This document shows, one piece after another, positions 43,194 to 56,158 of a DNA stretch of 64,000 nt. The stretch's first letter is position 1, and every line of letters begins with the position of its first letter. The notes under the pieces were generated by a model. It was not told the DNA's origin. It did no database searches and saw only the letters and a program-made list of their open reading frames with translations. Origin of the DNA: Paenibacillus borealis (GTDB lineage: Bacteria; Bacillota; Bacilli; Paenibacillales; Paenibacillaceae); the NCBI RefSeq assembly GCF_000758665.1, contig NZ_CP009285.1, positions 248,001-312,000 of the forward strand, written 5' to 3'. Made by a program: the position numbers and the translations under genes.

Positions 43194-44666
43194 ATGAAAC
43201 GATTCCTGTTCTATATCCTTGCCTTACTATTATGCGGGGCTGCAGCTTATGCTATTGCTTATGACCGTCCGCTGCTGGTGGACTTCAGTTCGAGTCCTAC
43301 GGAGGTGCCGGTGCCCCCCACCCGGGTAAAGATCGCCCTGTATGACTGGACAGAGAACCTGGAAGTGAAGAATGCTATCAGCCAATACAACAAAACGAAT
43401 CCCGATCATATTGAGATTACCGTCATGGATATTGCTGCGGATGTCTATGAGGACACTTTAAATATGCTGATGACCTCGGGACAGGGTCCGGATGTGTTCA
43501 GTGTCGACAATGCCTGGCTGGCCACCTATGTGAACAAGGGGTATTTGGCTAATCTGTCTGATGAGCTGAACACTGCTGATCTAAGCAGATTCCCGGAATG
43601 GGCCAGGAACTATGCACACAGTTCATTGTTCAGAGGGGGGATATACTTCATGCCCTCCAGTATTGATACCGTGCGTCTCCTCTACAACAAGCAGCTGTTC
43701 CGCGATGCCGGACTTGACCCGGAGCGCCCGCCGCTTACCTTCGGAGCGGTGAAAGAGGCTGCCGCCCGGATCAGCCAGGCAGGAGAGGGCGTGAATAAAT
43801 ACGGCTTCGCGCTTCCTGCCGGAGACAGCCAGGATAGCCTGCAGACCGGTCTTGAAATCTCCAATACCTCCAGCGGTTACTATCTCTATAATTACCAGAC
43901 CGGGCGTTATGAGTTGAGTGTATACAGATTCTGGCTGCAAATGGTGCTGGACATGAAGCGTGAGGGGAGTCTGTATCCGGGTGAGGGACTGCTTAAGCGT
44001 GACAGTGCCCTGCGGCAGTTCGCGGACGGCAATATCGGGATGATGTACGCCACCAGCAAAGATTATGTAAAGCTGCAGGAATATATGCCGAAGGATGATT
44101 GGGGAGTTACAATGCCTCCCGTGGCGGATTCCTCCAAGCGGGGCGGCGGAGCACTCATGATGATTCCGCACTCTCCGCTGGTAGTAAATAGCTCGGCTCC
44201 AAGCCGGGAGGCGGCGGTTAAAGTATGGAAATTCCTGCAGTCGAAGGATTTCTTGACCATTCTGTTCCAGCAGGCGCTGGCCCTGCCGGTGGTGGACGGT
44301 ATTCTCGAAGTTCCGGGGCTCGCACCAGGGCTGGGACATTTCAAGGAGTTTTATCCGACTGCAGCTGAGTCCATTTATCCGCTCTCCCCGCAGATTATGG
44401 ATCAATATGATCCGAGCACGGTATCCATGGAACCGCGTGACTCCGGGGACCGTCCGAGGATGCAGCTGTATCTGCAGATTCTCTCGGGAGAGAGGCCGCT
44501 TGACGAGGGGCTGCGCAGCGAAACGGAGCGGCTGAATCAGATGCTCGACATTGCGGATACGGGGTACTCTTTTCAGCGCGAGGAGTATATCTATCCTGAC
44601 TTTGATCCGCATAATCCCCTAAAGGCAGAGAGCCTGGAGAGCCAGCTGAGTAAGGGACAGGAATAG
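43194..44666 (+). CDS. Extracellular solute-binding protein, permease-less
   Basis: A 490-residue family 1 binding protein. The N-terminal hydrophobic segment MKRFLFYILALLLCGAAAYA is a signal peptide or membrane anchor; its Cys is preceded by Leu, so it is not a canonical lipobox. The mature part (SVDNAWLATYVNKGYLANLS, MMIPHSPLVVN) is a sugar-binding fold. No permease or ATPase gene adjoins it. It is divergent, 129 bp from a YesM kinase, so it probably presents a ligand to that kinase instead of a transporter. A terminator follows. Confidence 0.85.
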   Translation: MKRFLFYILALLLCGAAAYAIAYDRPLLVDFSSSPTEVPVPPTRVKIALYDWTENLEVKNAISQYNKTNPDHIEITVMDIAADVYEDTLNMLMTSGQGPDVFSVDNAWLATYVNKGYLANLSDELNTADLSRFPEWARNYAHSSLFRGGIYFMPSSIDTVRLLYNKQLFRDAGLDPERPPLTFGAVKEAAARISQAGEGVNKYGFALPAGDSQDSLQTGLEISNTSSGYYLYNYQTGRYELSVYRFWLQMVLDMKREGSLYPGEGLLKRDSALRQFADGNIGMMYATSKDYVKLQEYMPKDDWGVTMPPVADSSKRGGGALMMIPHSPLVVNSSAPSREAAVKVWKFLQSKDFLTILFQQALALPVVDGILEVPGLAPGLGHFKEFYPTAAESIYPLSPQIMDQYDPSTVSMEPRDSGDRPRMQLYLQILSGERPLDEGLRSETERLNQMLDIADTGYSFQREEYIYPDFDPHNPLKAESLESQLSKGQE

Positions 44667-44683
44667 AATAGCCAGTTTGAATC

Positions 44684-44728
44684 AGGGACTTATCCGGGCC
44701 GTAGCGGCTTCGGGGAAGTCCCTTTTTG
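44684..44728 (+). terminator. Intrinsic terminator
   Basis: AGGGACTT (44684-44691) pairs with AAGTCCCT (44716-44723), followed by TTTTTG. Confidence 0.88.
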
Positions 44729-44815
44729 TTTGCTCTTTCATTTGTGCTGGATGTGTGCCGAATTGGAGCGCTAATGTCCACACCGTAGGAGGATCGCCGG
44801 AATAATACTATATAA

Positions 44816-47746
<2,931 letters not shown>

Positions 47747-47789
47747 TACAATGAATCCGTACGAAATTACAGGTATCCTCTAAAATACC

Positions 47790-47828
47790 AAAGGGCGCGC
47801 CACAGTATTATTGTGGAGCGCCCTTTTT
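47790..47828 (+). terminator. Intrinsic terminator of the collagen-like gene
   Basis: AAAGGGCGC (47790-47798) pairs with GCGCCCTTT (47818-47826) around CCACA/TGTGG, with a T-run after it. Confidence 0.92.
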
Positions 47829-47971
47829 GGTATGACTACAAATCCACAATCCTAAACTCCGTAGGATTTTGAACTTTTATTATAGATGGCCTTATTTAGC
47901 ATCAGCCGTTCTCCGGCTACACTTAAGTCATGGAAGAGAGAGACTGCTGAAGGAATCAGGAGGCGGAAGGA

Positions 47972-48958
47972 ATGATTACTCAAGAGAAGAGAAGCGCAGC
48001 CGGAGCAAGCAGCAGCTTGCCTGTGCGCAGGAGTACGAAGAGAGGGTCCATGCTAAAGCATCTGCTGAAGCACAAAGTTCTGCTGCTGATGCTGCTGCCG
48101 GGCGTGCTTTTTTTGCTGGTCAATAATTATCTGCCGATGTTCGGGATCATTATTGCCTTTAAGAATATTAACTATGTGGACGGGATTCTCGGCAGTCCGT
48201 GGGTGGGGCTGGATAACTTCAAATTTCTGTTCGCAACCTCAGATGCCTGGATCATTACCCGTAATACGGTGCTCTACAACTTCGTGTTTATTATTCTCAA
48301 CCTGGTGATTGCCGTATCGATCGCGATTGCCCTGAATGAGCTGAAGAATAAGCTGGCCGCCAAGTTTTATCAGAGCATCATGTTCTTCCCGTACTTCTTG
48401 TCGATGGTTGTGGTGAGCTATCTGGTGTTCGCTTTTCTGAATGTTGAATACGGTTTCATCAATAAAGGGATCTTCGCCTTGTTCGGGCTGGATGAGCTGA
48501 ACTGGTATTCCGAGCCGAAATATTGGCCGTTCATTCTGCCGCTGATCAACCTCTGGAAAGGGGTGGGCTATGGCTGTGTCATCTATCTGGCGGCCATCAT
48601 CGGCATTGACAATGAGTATTATGAAGCAGCCCTGATCGACGGTGCCAGCAAGTGGAAGCAGATCCTGCATATCACGATTCCGCTGATCCGTCCGGTCATT
48701 ATCATCACAACGATTCTGGCCATCGGCGGCATCTTCCGCTCCGACTTCGGTCTGTTCTACCAGACTACGCTGAATTCCGGAGCACTGTACCCGACGACAC
48801 TGGTCATCGACACATATGTCTACAACGCGCTGATCAATATGGGTAACCTGGGCATGTCCGCAGCAGCCGGATTGTATCAGTCGGTGGTCGGCTTCTTCCT
48901 GGTCCTCGGCTCGAACTGGATTGTGCGCAAGGTCGACAAAGACCAGGCGGTATTCTAA
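47972..48958 (+). CDS. Lpl-type ABC permease (LplB-like)
   Basis: A 328-residue membrane protein with about six transmembrane helices. It has a basic cytoplasmic N-terminus (SLPVRRSTKRGSMLKHLLKH) and the EAA loop EAALIDGASKWKQILHITIP, as in LplB/YtcP-group permeases for complex oligosaccharides. AGGAGG lies eight bases before the ATG. First gene of the polysaccharide-utilisation locus; 16 bp separate it from the partner permease. Confidence 0.92.
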   Translation: MITQEKRSAAGASSSLPVRRSTKRGSMLKHLLKHKVLLLMLLPGVLFLLVNNYLPMFGIIIAFKNINYVDGILGSPWVGLDNFKFLFATSDAWIITRNTVLYNFVFIILNLVIAVSIAIALNELKNKLAAKFYQSIMFFPYFLSMVVVSYLVFAFLNVEYGFINKGIFALFGLDELNWYSEPKYWPFILPLINLWKGVGYGCVIYLAAIIGIDNEYYEAALIDGASKWKQILHITIPLIRPVIIITTILAIGGIFRSDFGLFYQTTLNSGALYPTTLVIDTYVYNALINMGNLGMSAAAGLYQSVVGFFLVLGSNWIVRKVDKDQAVF

Positions 48959-48974
48959 AAAGGAGTGGAAATCC

Positions 48975-49868
48975 GTGGCTAATAACGAAATATCCAAATT
49001 CACCAACATCATTCTCCATGTTATTTTTATCATCCTGTCCATTACCTGCCTGCTGCCGATTGTACTCGTCTTCATGATTTCCATTACCGATTATGATTAC
49101 ATCGTGCTGAACGGATATCAATTTATCCCGGAGAAGCTCAGCCTGGAAGCCTATGCGTATATCTTCAAGGATTACAGCGTGGTATTAAAAGCGTACGGCG
49201 TGTCCTTCTTCGTCACCATCACCGGAACGCTGGTCAGTGTATTTATCTCTTCGCTGTATGCGTATCCGATTTCACGGACCGATTTCAGATACCGGGGATT
49301 CTTCGCCTTCCTGATCTTCTTCACCATGCTGTTCGGCGGCGGACTGGTGCCCTGGTATATGGTCTATACGCAAGTGCTTGATCTCAAGAACTCCATCTGG
49401 GCACTCATCGTGCCGATGCTGCTGTCGCCGTTCAATGTGCTGATCATGAAAACTTATTTCCAGATGAGTGTACCGCCTGCGCTGATCGAAGCCTCCACAA
49501 TCGACGGGGCCGGAGAGCTGCGGACGTTCTTCCAGATTGTTTTCCCGCTGTCCCTGCCGGTGTTCGCCACGATTGGGCTGTTCAATACGCTGCATTACTG
49601 GAATGACTGGTTCAACAGCATGATCTTCATCACCGATACAGACCTCTATTCCCTGCAGTACCTGATGTACAAAATGATCTCCCAGGCGGATTACCTGAGC
49701 CGCAACGGGGCACTCATTCAGGGCTCGGCCACCGAGCTGGCCAAATTGCCGGGGGAAACGATCCGCATGGCGATGGCGCTGATTGGCATTGGACCGATCG
49801 TGCTCGCCTATCCGTTCTTCCAGCGGTATTTCATCAAAGGCTTGACGCTTGGCTCGATTAAAGGCTAA
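48975..49868 (+). CDS. Lpl-type ABC permease (LplC/YtcP-like)
   Basis: A 297-residue membrane protein with about six transmembrane helices and the EAA loop EASTIDGAGELRTFFQIVFP. The start is GTG at 48975, nine bases after AGGAG; a longer frame would overlap the preceding gene. Partner of the LplB-like permease. No ATPase gene is nearby. Confidence 0.92.
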   Translation: MANNEISKFTNIILHVIFIILSITCLLPIVLVFMISITDYDYIVLNGYQFIPEKLSLEAYAYIFKDYSVVLKAYGVSFFVTITGTLVSVFISSLYAYPISRTDFRYRGFFAFLIFFTMLFGGGLVPWYMVYTQVLDLKNSIWALIVPMLLSPFNVLIMKTYFQMSVPPALIEASTIDGAGELRTFFQIVFPLSLPVFATIGLFNTLHYWNDWFNSMIFITDTDLYSLQYLMYKMISQADYLSRNGALIQGSATELAKLPGETIRMAMALIGIGPIVLAYPFFQRYFIKGLTLGSIKG

Positions 49869-49922
49869 CCTCGGAATCAACCGATTAGCATATATTGTTC
49901 AATCAAGGGGAGGAAACAAAGT

Positions 49923-51476
49923 ATGGCAGGTAAAAAAGTCACGGGTCTACTGCTGTCGCTTGTACTTATGGTTGGGTTTACCCTAGCCGGCTGCTCCGGG
50001 AATAACAACAATACCGCTGCTCCTACGGAGAAGGCAGGGGAGAGCACCACGGCTCCGGCAGCCACTAAGGAAGCTACTGCAACTGAGGCGGCCGGGACAG
50101 AAGCGCCGGATGCGCTGGAACCGGTTGAGCTGTCGCTGTATCTGCCCGGCGGGCCGGATAAGGATGTGGCTTCTGTAGAGCAGGAGATCAATGCGTATCT
50201 GAAGGATAAAATAAATGCCACGATCAAGATCAACCAGCTGAGCTGGGATAAACCGGCCGATAAGGTCAACCTGATGATTCAGTCCGGCGAAGTGTTCGAT
50301 ATGGTCTACACCTGGAACTTCATGACCAATGCCGCGAAGGGTGCGTATCTGCCGCTGGAAGAGCTGATCGAAACCTATGCCAAGGAAACGAAGGCACAGA
50401 TCAATCCTGCTTACCTGCAGGCGGCTACTGTAAACGGACATTTGTATGCGATTCCAACAGAGAAAGAGCTGGGCCAGTCCGTCGGATTTGCTTTTGACAA
50501 AGCGATTGTCGATAAATACGGCTTCGATGTGAACAGCATCAAGAAGCTGGAGGATATTGAACCGATGCTGAAGACGATTAAGGAGAAAGAACCAACTCTC
50601 TCCCCGCTGTTCATGAACCATACCGACAGTCTGAACTGGTTCACCGCATATCCGGAAAGTGAAGACCTCGACGGCAGCAATGAAATCCCGACGCTGCTCG
50701 ATTACAAAACGATGAAGGTATTCAATGAATACGATACTCCGGAAATTGTGGAACGGCTGAAGCTGATCCGCAGCTGGTATGAAGCGGGCTATATTAACAA
50801 GAACGGTGCCACAGACAAGACCGAGCTGAAGGATGCGGTCAAAAGCGGCAAGGCCTGGTTCGTCTACGGCAATATGAATCCGACCTCCACTAATGACTGG
50901 ACCCGGCTCGCCGAGAAGCCGATGATCATCAAGACGCTGCTGCCGGTTGGGGTCAGCACCAAGAGTCTGCAGGGCTCCATGCTCGCCATCTCCAGAACCT
51001 CCAAAAACCCTGAACGGGCCATGATGTTCATGAATCTGATCCATACCGATCCGGTGCTCTATAACCTGCTGACCTTCGGAATTGAGGGCAAGCATTACAA
51101 GAAGCTGGAGAACAACACGGTGGAGTTTATTCCGGACAGCGGCTACAACTCCGTATCTTCCTGGATGATCGGGAACGTACTGCTGAACTACCTGAACAAG
51201 GACGAAGATCCGAACCGCGTACAGCTGTACACCGACTGGAACAAGAACTCTGCCGTTTCCCCGGTCATCGGTTTTGTCTTCGATTCGACCAAGGTGCAGT
51301 CGCAGATCGGCGCACTGATTAATATTACGAAGCAATATAAGAACACCCTCTACTCCGGGGAAAAGGACCCTGAACCGGTCCTGAAGGAAATGAACAGCAA
51401 GCTGAAGGCCGCAGGCCTGGATGCTGTAATTACTGAAATTCAAACGCAACTGGATGCTTTTCTGGCCGCCAAATAA
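49923..51476 (+). CDS. Lpl-type sugar-binding lipoprotein (LipO-like, DUF3502)
   Basis: A 517-residue lipoprotein. The signal peptide ends in the lipobox TLAGC, followed by a Thr/Ala-rich linker. The fold (WDKPADKVNLMIQSGEVFDM) and the C-terminal DUF3502-type region match LipO-group binding proteins, which take up oligosaccharides from plant or bacterial polysaccharides. GGGGAGG precedes the ATG. Third gene of the locus. Confidence 0.9.
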   Translation: MAGKKVTGLLLSLVLMVGFTLAGCSGNNNNTAAPTEKAGESTTAPAATKEATATEAAGTEAPDALEPVELSLYLPGGPDKDVASVEQEINAYLKDKINATIKINQLSWDKPADKVNLMIQSGEVFDMVYTWNFMTNAAKGAYLPLEELIETYAKETKAQINPAYLQAATVNGHLYAIPTEKELGQSVGFAFDKAIVDKYGFDVNSIKKLEDIEPMLKTIKEKEPTLSPLFMNHTDSLNWFTAYPESEDLDGSNEIPTLLDYKTMKVFNEYDTPEIVERLKLIRSWYEAGYINKNGATDKTELKDAVKSGKAWFVYGNMNPTSTNDWTRLAEKPMIIKTLLPVGVSTKSLQGSMLAISRTSKNPERAMMFMNLIHTDPVLYNLLTFGIEGKHYKKLENNTVEFIPDSGYNSVSSWMIGNVLLNYLNKDEDPNRVQLYTDWNKNSAVSPVIGFVFDSTKVQSQIGALINITKQYKNTLYSGEKDPEPVLKEMNSKLKAAGLDAVITEIQTQLDAFLAAK

Positions 51477-51610
51477 GCAGCTGAGGCCATAGCACGCCCG
51501 GTATTCATAGCAAGCAGTCCCAGCGGCCGCTTGCCGGATACCGGGTATTCTCATTCGCTGAACCAGCATTTGGGGAGCCCTTATCTTATTCTCAAGAAGA
51601 GGGTGTTAAT

Positions 51611-54600
51611 GTGCGAAATCAGAAGATTACAGGCAAGTTGCTCATTACTGTTCTGGTGCTGATGTCCGTTCTGGCGCCTGGCGGGCGAATTCTGTCCGCC
51701 GGACCGCCAGCGGCACTGACTGCTGTGCAAGAAATGAAGTCACCTGCAGTGCCACCGCCACCTGTGGCTGAATCTTCCTTGGGCAGGACAGTCACAGAAG
51801 ATACTTATCAGCCGCCCACGCTGCTCTGGCAGGTAGGAGAGCAGGATAACAGCTCCGCAGAATTTACGGTATTTCAGGATGTGTACAGTGAGAATATTAC
51901 CCTCCCCGCAAATCCCATGAACTGGAATACCCTCTCCAAGGGCATGAAGGCAGACCACAACGGTACCATGAATCTCACCTTTGACTTAGACGAAGTCCCT
52001 CTCTACGGCGTGGAGTACAGCTTCAAAGTTATAGATGCAAGTACTGCCATACCACAGCTGGCCGTATTCGCAAACGGCAGCTTCAGCGGGCTTATTCAGA
52101 TAACCGGCTTGAATGATGGAGAAACCCCGCTTGCGCGCACATGGAAACAAACCTATAAGCTCTACATTCCCAAAGAACAACTGAAGACCGGTGAGAATAA
52201 AATTAAGCTGACTCTGGACCGGGGGTTGTATGCAGATCCGCTATCTCCAGGCTATGACGGGGATCAGTATCTGTGGTTCGAGTGGGATTATTTCAGGCTG
52301 GATGCGCTGGAGGAGCCGGCCACAGAGCCCATACACGGACGGTATGTCCATCTGGGAAGCGCGATTGCCGCGTCCACCTTCAGATACGACGAGAATGCGA
52401 TCCGCCATCTGGCACCGATGGCCAAATGGCTGGGCATTGCCTACAGCGGCAACTGGATGCGCACCTCCTTCTGGTCCGATACCAGCGCAGGCTGGGACCC
52501 GCTGGGGCGGACTTATCTGGAGACGCTGCGCGACCTTAATCTGGAGCCGATGGTGAATATTATCGGAGGGAACTGGAAGGGCAACACTGAGCTGGCCGCC
52601 GGATCCATCCCTGCGGCACTGCGGAGCTATTATGCCGGGTTCGTCAGCAAATTCGGCGACCTGTACCAATATGCAGAAACAGGCAATGAGCCGGGATTAT
52701 TCGGCTGGGCACAGAAGGCGGTGCTGGCCGTTCATGAGCTGATGGATGAGGAAAGGCAGACCAACAGCCAGCCGTACCTGAAGATTGTTGCCCCCGGCTG
52801 GGCGTACTGGCCGTATAACGGAACACCTGACGGCTGGGAGCGGGATGCCGGCCAGCGGGCACCGATTGAAGCGCAGTCGGATGTGACCAACGGCCACAGC
52901 TACGGCGGCACCGGGGTTCAGCCTTTGCCGGGCGGAAGCCTGTATGAGAATCTGCGCGTGTACAGCGAAGCGGATGAAGGCTTCGGCAAAGAAATGGCGA
53001 TGAGTGAGACCGGCAGCAACGACAATCATTCCGACAATACGAAATATGGCACGTATGCGTACAGGTTCGCCTCTGCTTTTGACCGGGAGCTGCGGGGGGA
53101 TATCGGTTATGTGGATCATATTATGCAGCATGCCGCCTTCTTCAATGACGGGACGGAGTTTGGGCTGTTTGATTCCGCGATCAACTGGAATACGCACCGC
53201 TACGAAGATACAGCAGCGGTGCCGGCCAATATCAACGAATCCGGGGAGACCCGGCTGAAGACGTTCCGCAGACTGGCCGCCGCTTATGCGACCCATGGAA
53301 GTCCGCTCAGCTACGAAGTTCTCAATGCATCTGCATTAACCGGGCTCAAGGCTTATTTCCGCGCGGTCGATACCTCGGCGCTGGGCGCCACAGCCATAGG
53401 TGCTTCGTCCGACAAAATTCTGCTGAACTTCGTCAACTTTGAGAAGTCGCCGGTGACGATGCAGGTGAAGGTTGCGATGCCTTCCAGCGGAATCTATACC
53501 GGGGAACGCTTCGGTGCAGGAGATACCTATGCAGCAGCTTACTCCCGGGTTCAGCTGACAGCAACACCGTATATTACCCTTACGGTTTCGCTGGGTGCCG
53601 GGGAGACCGTGCAGTATATTCTGGATGAGCAGGAGAGCACTGTGCCATCCGCTCCGGCCAGCCCGGCAGCACTGGCAGTGAGCCATGAGCAGATCAGGCT
53701 GACTTGGAATGCCTCAACGGACAATGACGCGGTCGTCAGCTACAACGTGTACCGTGACGGCGGGACGGTTCCCGTAATCAATGTTCCTGGACGGCTTACC
53801 TTCTGGAGTGACTATACCGTAGCGCCCCAGACCACTTATAGCTACACCGTTCAGGCTGTTGACGATTCCGGCAATCTATCGCCGCCCAGCGCGGCTGTAT
53901 CTGCAACCACACCGGTAATGCCGGTTACGCCGCATGTCACGGGAGATCCGGCCAAATTCGAGGCGGAGGCCACCTCGTTTGCCCTGCCGCTGAAGATCAG
54001 CAATAACAGCAGCGCCTCGGGAGGGAAGGTAGTCGAGCAGACGCATGGCGGGGGGCTGGCCATTCAAGGCTTCTACTCCACAAGCGGCGGCAGCTACACC
54101 TTAACTATTGCATACGCTTCCAACCAGGAGTCGAAAAAAAATATCCTCGTTAACGGCGTGAAGCAGTCCACGGTTACGCTGCCCTCTACGGGAAGCTGGA
54201 CTGCCAATATAACTGCACGGCAGTATGGGATTACACTCCAGCCGGGCTATAACACGATTAGCTTCACCTCGGCGGGCAACGGGGCGAATATCGATTATTT
54301 CAGGCTGGAAGAGGGGCTGTATGTTCCGGTCTCCGCGTGGTACCCGGTTGCGCATAATCATGCTTACATCGACTATACCGGGTTCGAGACCGCGCCGAAT
54401 GGAGTCTCCCATGTGACCTATGGACCGGATGCGTCGGCAGGGTTTAGCTTTAACGGCACCGGCGTCCGCTGGAGATCGGATATCAAAAGCGATATGGGCA
54501 GTGCTGACGTCTATATCGACGGCGAATATATGGAGACGATAGTGATTCCGCAGGCCGGACTTGAGGGGGATCATAAAATCGTCTACGAGCTGACGGGTCT

Positions 54601-55117
54601 GGATTACGGACTGCACCGGATTGAAATTACAGGCACTGAGGGGAAAATCATGGTCAGCGGCCTGGAATTTGAGAGCTATGAAGCTGTACTGCCGGCTCCG
54701 GGGCCGGATCTGACAGTGACGGATATCGGCTGGAATATCGTGAACAGCGATGGCAGCCCTTCGGCGCATACCACTCCGCAGCTGGGGGATTCGCTGATTT
54801 TCTGGGCCAAAGTGAAGAACATCGGCGTCCGCCCTACACCGCTGAACACTTCAACCGGATTCGGACAGATCACCGGCGGCGCCTTCTCGGTAAATGGCGG
54901 AGTCGTCTCCTGGTCTGATACCCATAATAGCGTAATCCAGCCTGGTGAAGAGCTCACATTAACGGCCAACAGCAGCGCTCAAGGAACACCCCGCTGGACA
55001 GTGCCAACGATTGGCAGCTTCACCATCAGCTTCTTTGTGAATGATATCTGGCGTTATGAAGAGATGAACAAGGAGAATAACAAATTAAGTGAGACCCTGT
55101 TCATCAGTCTGCCCTGA
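51611..55117 (+). CDS. Large secreted multidomain glycoside-hydrolase-like protein
   Basis: A 1168-residue secreted protein. A signal peptide (residues 1-30) is followed by a beta-rich region (about 60-235), a TIM-barrel-like domain (about 245-640) with candidate catalytic Glu360 in TGNEPG and Glu466 in AMSETGS, a fibronectin III domain (about 679-770), a CBM6/35-like domain (782-902), a second beta domain (905-1025) and a C-terminal CARDB-like domain. The Asn-Glu-Pro and later Glu pattern is that of clan A hydrolases, but I cannot assign a family. GTG start with GAGGG ahead. No SLH or sortase motif. It would act outside the cell on the polysaccharide imported by the upstream transporter. Confidence 0.75.
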   Translation: MRNQKITGKLLITVLVLMSVLAPGGRILSAGPPAALTAVQEMKSPAVPPPPVAESSLGRTVTEDTYQPPTLLWQVGEQDNSSAEFTVFQDVYSENITLPANPMNWNTLSKGMKADHNGTMNLTFDLDEVPLYGVEYSFKVIDASTAIPQLAVFANGSFSGLIQITGLNDGETPLARTWKQTYKLYIPKEQLKTGENKIKLTLDRGLYADPLSPGYDGDQYLWFEWDYFRLDALEEPATEPIHGRYVHLGSAIAASTFRYDENAIRHLAPMAKWLGIAYSGNWMRTSFWSDTSAGWDPLGRTYLETLRDLNLEPMVNIIGGNWKGNTELAAGSIPAALRSYYAGFVSKFGDLYQYAETGNEPGLFGWAQKAVLAVHELMDEERQTNSQPYLKIVAPGWAYWPYNGTPDGWERDAGQRAPIEAQSDVTNGHSYGGTGVQPLPGGSLYENLRVYSEADEGFGKEMAMSETGSNDNHSDNTKYGTYAYRFASAFDRELRGDIGYVDHIMQHAAFFNDGTEFGLFDSAINWNTHRYEDTAAVPANINESGETRLKTFRRLAAAYATHGSPLSYEVLNASALTGLKAYFRAVDTSALGATAIGASSDKILLNFVNFEKSPVTMQVKVAMPSSGIYTGERFGAGDTYAAAYSRVQLTATPYITLTVSLGAGETVQYILDEQESTVPSAPASPAALAVSHEQIRLTWNASTDNDAVVSYNVYRDGGTVPVINVPGRLTFWSDYTVAPQTTYSYTVQAVDDSGNLSPPSAAVSATTPVMPVTPHVTGDPAKFEAEATSFALPLKISNNSSASGGKVVEQTHGGGLAIQGFYSTSGGSYTLTIAYASNQESKKNILVNGVKQSTVTLPSTGSWTANITARQYGITLQPGYNTISFTSAGNGANIDYFRLEEGLYVPVSAWYPVAHNHAYIDYTGFETAPNGVSHVTYGPDASAGFSFNGTGVRWRSDIKSDMGSADVYIDGEYMETIVIPQAGLEGDHKIVYELTGLDYGLHRIEITGTEGKIMVSGLEFESYEAVLPAPGPDLTVTDIGWNIVNSDGSPSAHTTPQLGDSLIFWAKVKNIGVRPTPLNTSTGFGQITGGAFSVNGGVVSWSDTHNSVIQPGEELTLTANSSAQGTPRWTVPTIGSFTISFFVNDIWRYEEMNKENNKLSETLFISLP

Positions 55118-55161
55118 CGGGGGGATTACCACAGGCTCGGGCTCGCGAATAAAGACTTATG

Positions 55162-55205
55162 CTCCCCGCGTGCTTTGAAGTGTGAAGCGGCGGGGAGTTT
55201 TTATT
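55162..55205 (+). terminator. Intrinsic terminator of the secreted hydrolase gene
   Basis: CTCCCCGC (55162-55169) pairs with GCGGGGAG (55190-55197), then TTTTTATT. Confidence 0.9.
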
Positions 55206-55232
55206 GTACAGGAAATCAGGGTAGTCGCCAAC

Positions 55233-55264
55233 TGTGGGTAATATGTGCATAAATTTGTGGATAA
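55233..55264. promoter_or_regulatory. Triplet of DnaA boxes (copy B)
   Basis: TGTGGGTAA (55233-55241), TGTGCATAA (55244-55252) and TGTGGATAA (55256-55264) have the same 11 and 12 bp spacing as 23859-23890 and differ from it at only three of 32 positions. Boxes 2 and 3 match TTATNCACA exactly on the minus strand; box 1 has one mismatch. Confidence 0.7.
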
Positions 55265-55335
55265 GTTAATTTGAAGTATGGCATTTGAAATTTTAAATGT
55301 TGAGCAGATTCGTCTGATGGACGAATTTATCCTTG

Positions 55336-55835
55336 TTTCCGGAATGCCTCTGAATCCGCCGAAAGCGTGCGGTATGGGGAAAACAAAGGGAAAAATCCCT
55401 CTGATGCAGCCGGAAGTGGGCGGTACGAGGAAAACAAAGGGATAAATCCCTCTGATGCCGCCGAAAGTGGGCAGTATGGGGAAAATAAAGGGATAAATCC
55501 CTCTGATGCCGCCGAAAGTGGGCAGTATGGGGAAAACAAATGGAAAAGTCCCTCTGATGCCGCCGAAAGTGGGCCGCAGGCGTGAATGAGGAGCAGAAGT
55601 GCCCCTGAATACGCCGAAAACGGGCGTCAGGGGTGAAAGAGGGGCAAAAGTGCCCCTGAATCCGCCGAAAGTGGGCGTCAGGCGTGAATGAGGAGCAGAA
55701 GTGCCCCTGAATCCGCCGAAAGTGGGCGTCAGGCGTGAATCAGGAGCATTAGTGCACTTGATTTCACTAGATGCGGGTCAAAGGAAGAAATGAAGAGCAT
55801 TAGTGTGCTTGCTTACAACGGAGGCTGCTTCGGAA
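55336..55835. repeat. Array B: 51-bp units with two hairpins each
   Basis: About nine or ten units with a 51-bp period in the 1041-bp gap 55118-56158. Examples of hairpin 1 are AGGGATAAATCCCT and GGGGCAAAAGTGCCCC; hairpin 2 is CGCC-GAAAGT-GGGCG or a close form. Units drift along the array, but pairing is largely kept. Both strands stay open because 51 is divisible by three. Confidence 0.88.
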
Positions 55836-55902
55836 TTAGTGTGAGTGGAGAATTGTGAGGTGGCCCTTATATCTACATTAGCTGTACAGGTCACATACCC
55901 TC

Positions 55903-55938
55903 AACCCCCGCAACCCCGCAACCCCGCAACCCCCCCAT
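55903..55938. repeat. C-rich microsatellite, CCCCGCAA units
   Basis: Three to four tandem copies of CCCCGCAA end in a run of C. The tract is flanked by two copies of CACATACCCTC (55892-55902 and about 55943). Followed by an AT-rich stretch to the GH3 gene with no other feature seen. Confidence 0.8.
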
Positions 55939-56158
55939 ACTCCACATACCCTCCAGCTTGATTCACCTTTAGGGTGATTTTGTTGACCGGTAAGAATATA
56001 TTTACGAGGCCCGGCAAAAAAACTAAGTAATCAAAGAAGTTAAGACCTGCTTTGTGGGGGATTATAGAATTTTAAACTTAAAATTATAGCTGGCTTTATT
56101 TAGAGCGGCCCTGCTTTTCGGTACACTTGGAATAGAAATGACCAGGAGGAATCGGACC

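Noticed and set aside
49983..51569. A 528-residue minus-strand frame over the LipO-like gene
   Set aside because: Antisense shadow caused by codon bias; low-complexity translation without recognisable domains.
55327..55585. Frames of about 70 residues on both strands over array B
   Set aside because: Same reason as for array A.
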